Source of the DNA: Hetaerina americana
Lineage: Eukaryota; Arthropoda; Insecta; Odonata; Calopterygidae
Direction of reading: 5' to 3'
Length of the DNA stretch: 64,000 nucleotides
NCBI GenBank assembly: GCA_022747635.1
Contig: JAKTNV010000003.1
Coordinates: 51,958,857-52,022,856, forward strand
Position 1 is the first letter of the stretch; each line of letters opens with the position of its first letter. Below, in pieces: positions 59,732 to 64,000 of the stretch. The notes beneath the pieces were generated by a model, which ran no database searches, was not told the origin of the DNA, and saw only the letters and a program-made list of their open reading frames with translations. Made by a program: the position numbers and the translations under genes.

Positions 59732-60923
59732 ATTTACTTCGATAAATCACTTTATTTTGATATATATAATCTTAATTAAATATCTTTTTTGGGCCTGTTT
59801 TATAACTCTGTTAGTACACAGAGTCAGTCTGTATTAATGGGTATGGCATAAAAGGACTCAAAATCTCGGTTGTTTTAATATTTCTTTGTCGCGTGTTGCT
59901 TGAGAGAATCTAGCGTTATTCATATATTTTTTATTTTTGAGAGAACATTTACCCATACTGCAGCTTACTAATGTTGCTTTCATGCTCTACTCATTAAAAT
60001 AAAATTTTCATTGATCAATACCGTTTTTATGACAACATGTTTTATAAATGTCAGTTGAACTTTCGTTTCCTCTTGGGAAATATCAATATTGTACGAGTTG
60101 ACAGTAATCCGTAAGTAACTTTTTCCATGAATATCATTTATGATACATTGATTTTTTTAAATTTAATTTGATTAATTAGTGCCCGTGCATATAAAAAGGT
60201 AGTAGCGGATAGTAGTAACCTATGCTGATGAGCTCTCACGGGTAACCCGTAATGCTTTTCGTTCGTCAGTAATGACGAATAAGCAGATTATTATGAAAGT
60301 TACGAGAATCAAGGCGTGATTTTGGGAACACAATTTCCACACCGTGACAACATGCAAGCGATATTGATAGTTCCCCAAACTTGGTCTGCGAGAATCACGA
60401 AGTCGAGCGCAACTCGTGCTTTTGAATTAACTTTGTGGATGTAATGCAACCGTGAAGCACTCCGATTGAGCCTCAGTTTATCCAGCGTCAGCATCTCACC
60501 ATTACCTCACTGGGAACTTTGAGAATTACAAAAAATGACACGTTCAGCATCATTATCGAACCTCTGTTTCATCGCATCTTTTGCTCGGAGAATCTAAAGG
60601 AAAAATAATGTGGGAAAGGGACCACCCTTGCGTCAGTCGCTCAACAACCGCGTGCATGCCATTAATCACAACAGTAAATAATGAAAGAATTCCTAGGGAT
60701 GATTACCAGAAACTGCGGGGGATGCCGTAACGGTAACTCATCCGCATCCGGGAGTCATCCGCTAATATGTATTTCAATGCAACAACTTTGGAGCGTTAGA
60801 TTTAACCTCCTGGACTGTGGTGCGTCGCGATTGACTACGAATATCTGTGAAATTGCATGTACAGTATTTCGTCACAACATCTTGTTCCTTTAAAGCCCCC
60901 AAAATTTCAGAGTTTAAGAGGAC
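59732..60923. other. No gene seen
   Basis: AT-rich to about 60200, then mixed composition. The 60-70-codon frames at 60309-60494 (-) and 60681-60893 (+) have no family resemblance. Confidence 0.4.
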
Positions 60924-61045
60924 GCCTCGATAGCTTAATTGGCTAAGGCTCTTGGCCGGAAAGCGAAAGATCCGGGTTCGTATTCCGGTCAAGGTGAATG
61001 ATTTTTAAAACATGAAATTGTTGCCTAGGGATAATAATAATGAAA
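60924..61045 (+). mobile_element. tRNA-like sequence, probable SINE family 3
   Basis: GCCTCGATAGCTTAATTGGC gives an A-box-like D arm. ATCCGGGTTCGTATTCCGG forms a clean T arm (CCGGG/TCCGG, 7-base loop) with a near-consensus B box. The 3' strand TCAAGG pairs with CCTCGA at five of six positions. The anticodon arm cannot be folded properly, so it is not a functional tRNA. A short tail with ATAATAATAATGAAA (about 61029-61043) supports a SINE. Confidence 0.6.
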
Positions 61046-61700
61046 TGGGATTAAAATAGGCCGTATGAGACGTGGAAAGGGTGATCGATGGCATAGGCTA
61101 TTCTTCCTCGGATTAATGCATAGATGTGGGTTTGTGTTGGTTGGTAATTTTTGAAGGTCCATGGAGGAAATATTCGGGGGAGGGGTGAGTGGAGGTGGCA
61201 ATGGAATCTGGGTAAAGAGGCAGAAAAGGGGTCATGTGGATGGGTCGTAGATGCTTTCCTCACTGCTAGAGAGAGAGAGAGAGAGAGCGGCAGAAGACCA
61301 AACCAACGTCGACGTCGGAGAAGAAGGGGGTTAAAGAGAGACAATAGAAGTCTCACACCCGCTCTTCTTCTCCTCATCCACATTTTCCCACTCTCAACTC
61401 ATTCAAATGAGCCCCGCCGTCACTCCCACGCACCCTGGGGACTTGCTCATCCTTCTCTCATTCCTCGCGGCGCCTATCCTCCCTCTCGAGTACCATCACA
61501 ACAAAGACCACCCCTCTACCACCCACCCACTCTCCGTCTTCCTGGCTTCTTCCTTCCTTTTTTCACTCGCTTGTTGCCCTCGCACTCTCTTTTCCCAATC
61601 TCAACTCCACTTCTCCCTTGCCGCCATCATTTTCTCTTTCCACTCCTATCCTCTCTCGACCCTAAACCGTCTCACCAGGCCAACTTACTGACATTGGCAT
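61046..61700. other. GA-to-CT strand-asymmetric island with (GA)n
   Basis: Plus strand G/A-rich to about 61350, including (GA)n at 61266-61287, then sharply C/T-rich to 61680. The long frames (61151-61750 + and others) are low complexity on both sides of the switch. No protein family is recognisable. Confidence 0.45.
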
Positions 61701-62688
61701 TCGCAATGCTCCGGATTTCCATTTTTAAAATCCCCTGCGAGCGTGGATAATTGATCGCTGGAAGAATGACTGGGGATGCGTGAGCATTCCTGTTTATGAG
61801 CACCTTGACAACTAGCTGGAGAGTCGAAAATGGGTTGTTGGAACTATTAAGAGGTAGATGAAATGGCATTCTCGATCAATTCCATAATAATATGTCTAAA
61901 TTGCCTCTTATCCCTCGTACCAACAAATAATATCGATGGGAATTATTTTAATAGCAGTGCAGTAAGAAAAAAGCAAAATAAAAAACACCTAAATATAAAC
62001 CAGTTAAGTAAAAAAACAGTAAAAAGTATAAACGGTAAAGTTAAAAATGTGTTTTTAAATTTCAAAGAATTGTTTCCATGGGTAAAGGCCATATGAACAC
62101 GTGTTAAAAATTAGTATTGTGGATTACGGTTCCAATCGTGTGTTTAAAAGTCTGAATTCTGGATTTAATTAAGTTGGAAAAAATGTACATATTTATGTAT
62201 TACTGACATGCATTGAAATTATATAAAAAAATGAGAGAGGATGACTTAAAAAAACGTGCGCCGGAACAGCAAGTTTGAATGCAAAAAGAGAAAACTTTGG
62301 AGAGCCAGCGAGAAACTCTGCAACTTACGGGTGAAATTAAAATAGGGATAGCCAATTTTCTTACTTTTTAAATTTTAATATGCAATTGATTGAAGCTATT
62401 GAAGAGCAAGTGATATCAATGCGGATGTTGGATGATTGATTGAGTTAATCACTTCGAAGGATAGTCAGGTGATTGAGTTGAGTAAGGAATCAAATAAAAG
62501 AAGTGGTATGGAGGACAACTTATGAGTGCATACTCGTATTTCTAGGATTATAGGCCTAGGGTTATAGGCGACAATATACATTTAAAATCATAAATTCTCT
62601 TCACGATTATTTCAGATTGTAATGTGATGCATTCAGTACGTTTTCCGATGCAAAAATTTCAATTTTCCTCCTGGCATACATAAGTAAT
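61701..62688. other. AT-rich DNA, no gene seen
   Basis: Nothing recognisable. Confidence 0.4.
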
Positions 62689-62740
62689 AAGCATGACATA
62701 ACTTTCCTTTTACGAAGCATGACATAACTTTCCGTTTAAG
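62689..62740. repeat. 26-bp tandem duplication
   Basis: AAGCATGACATAACTTTCC plus seven bases, repeated twice in direct contact with three differences. Confidence 0.85.
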
Positions 62741-64000
62741 AAGGAAAAATGTGAGGAAGTTTGAGGAAAATACGGCCGGAATGCTATCATTTTGCAATTT
62801 CCATGACCTGACTTGAGAAATTTAAGGTGAGACAAATGCATGCAGATGAGAAATTCATCCGAGAAAAACTTGTAAGAAAAACAATCAGTCATAACTCAAT
62901 CCGGACACATCTTCGCTTTTTTAATTCGCGACCATGGATTTAAAATATTTTTTTCATAACTAAATTTAGAGGCTCATTTCGTTTTCTTATACCGTGATGA
63001 AAGTGTACACCAAGTTACGCAAAGTACACTGCGCGTAAGCTCAAAAATGCCATTGTGATGATTATGAACTTAGATTAAAACAATTGGCAATCTCTGTATC
63101 TTATTTTCTCCTTTATATCAACTGATACCTGTTTCCCGTATCGCTCAATCTAGAAATTAAATATAATTCCGTGATTTAGCATTTAAGAGACATATTTTTG
63201 GCCAACTTAAAAATGTCTAGGAGTATATAACGTAAAGTGCTTTACTGAATGAGTTTCAAACTTTTATGGTAGCATAAATTACACGCTTTTTATGCACCGA
63301 TGCTGTTGGACAGTTATCCTAGGACTATAAAGAGCAAAATACGTTTTAAGAGTTTTTAATGCTAAAAATTAAACGTTAAATATTCTTGCTACCTTTCAAA
63401 GTAAAGTTGTTGACCTTAGATACGCTATAGCCTTCGGCATTTTGCGCACAGCCCGACACTTTTCACACTCCTCGATCCAGTGCTATTTATTATTCCGAAG
63501 AGAGATACGAGTGGGTCAAAATACGAGTATAATGCTCGATTCTCACACTTGTAAATGCGACCTATTTTCTCCAAATACAGACGCTGAAATCACGGTATTC
63601 AATAGGCAAAGTTTATCATGTTCCAATAATAGCCATTTCAGTTCTATGATTTTCAAAAATGCCTTAAAATAGTCCTCAGGTATCAAAGTAGAATAAATTA
63701 CACCTTGGAGTTGCAAAATGCTTCCTTCGCCACTGCATCAGCCTTTTTTTTTATTTATTCAGACGTATTAAATAATCTATAAAAACTTTATTTATACTCC
63801 CTTCTTACCATGAGACAAGATTGTGAGTGAGATATTATAGTGAAAAAGTGGGTGAGGGGAAAAACATTGTAGTGCGCTTAGTGAGTCTGTGCTGATAAGA
63901 TTGCGAGCGCTACGGCTAAGATAAGAACAAGCTGAATAAATGCGCATTCTTGAGGTAAGATAGTACACTTTATCGTCCCGTTTAGCCCACTTGGTTATAT
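62741..64000. other. AT-rich DNA, no gene seen
   Basis: A 76-codon plus-strand frame at 63442-63672 has no family resemblance. Nothing else stands out. Confidence 0.4.

Noticed and set aside
61151..61750. 199-codon plus-strand open frame
   Set aside because: Spans the GA-to-CT composition switch, with an Arg/Gly-rich first half and a Pro/Leu/Ser-rich second half; typical of compositional bias.

Overview
The window reads as nuclear DNA from an invertebrate animal, most likely an arthropod. It is AT-rich and has almost no open frames of gene length. It is full of (TA)n microsatellites and holds eroded mariner transposons, pieces of non-LTR retrotransposons, a Penelope-like fragment and tRNA-derived SINEs. 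Mariner and Penelope-like elements with several tRNA SINE families are typical of insect and other arthropod genomes, but the sequence alone does not fix the species. There are no bacterial operons, rRNA genes, CRISPR arrays or intact multi-exon genes.

Only one stretch looks like a host protein-coding exon. At 48077-48215 (+), a polypyrimidine tract and AG acceptor lead into a short 5'UTR, a start codon, a signal peptide and a clean GT donor, giving the first 42 residues of an unrecognised secreted protein. Its earlier UTR exon and later exons were not found. A weaker 73-bp exon candidate lies on the minus strand in a CpG-rich island at 32.5-33.0 kb.

Layout. 0-8 kb: mostly unique AT-rich DNA, a Penelope-like RT fragment (5.3-5.8 kb, -) and a 272-bp terminal-inverted-repeat MITE (7.7 kb). 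8-14 kb: a pyrimidine-strand island, a SINE, two tail-to-tail LINE ends around a (TA)n tract, and a mariner with TIRs and TA target sites. 18-19.8 kb: a LINE with an RT FADDQ motif, then an internally deleted mariner. 21.2 kb: a 241-bp near-perfect palindrome between (TA)n tracts. 26.2 kb: a second SINE family with target-site duplications. 33.5-35.3 kb: a LINE end, Penelope-type hairpin modules, a 460-bp element with 54-bp inverted ends, and a SINE, all separated by (TA)n. 46.5-52.8 kb: three more mariners around the secreted-protein exon. 55-59.7 kb: a dense repeat cluster with three SINE copies (two inverted against each other), another LINE end, and a repeat present twice. 60.9 kb: a third tRNA-derived element. 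Five or so GC-rich, strand-asymmetric (GA/CT) islands are scattered at 8.2, 31.1, 38.5, 41.8, 56.6 and 61.3 kb.

The most interesting unexplained structure is a recurring short module: a GC hairpin preceded by a CTGATGA-like heptamer and followed by GAAA, usually with a GTGAG / TTTTTAT box and a (TA)n tract downstream. It occurs in at least four places and resembles the hammerhead-ribozyme-bearing terminal repeats of Penelope-like elements. The core is imperfect in every copy, so ribozyme activity is only a hypothesis.
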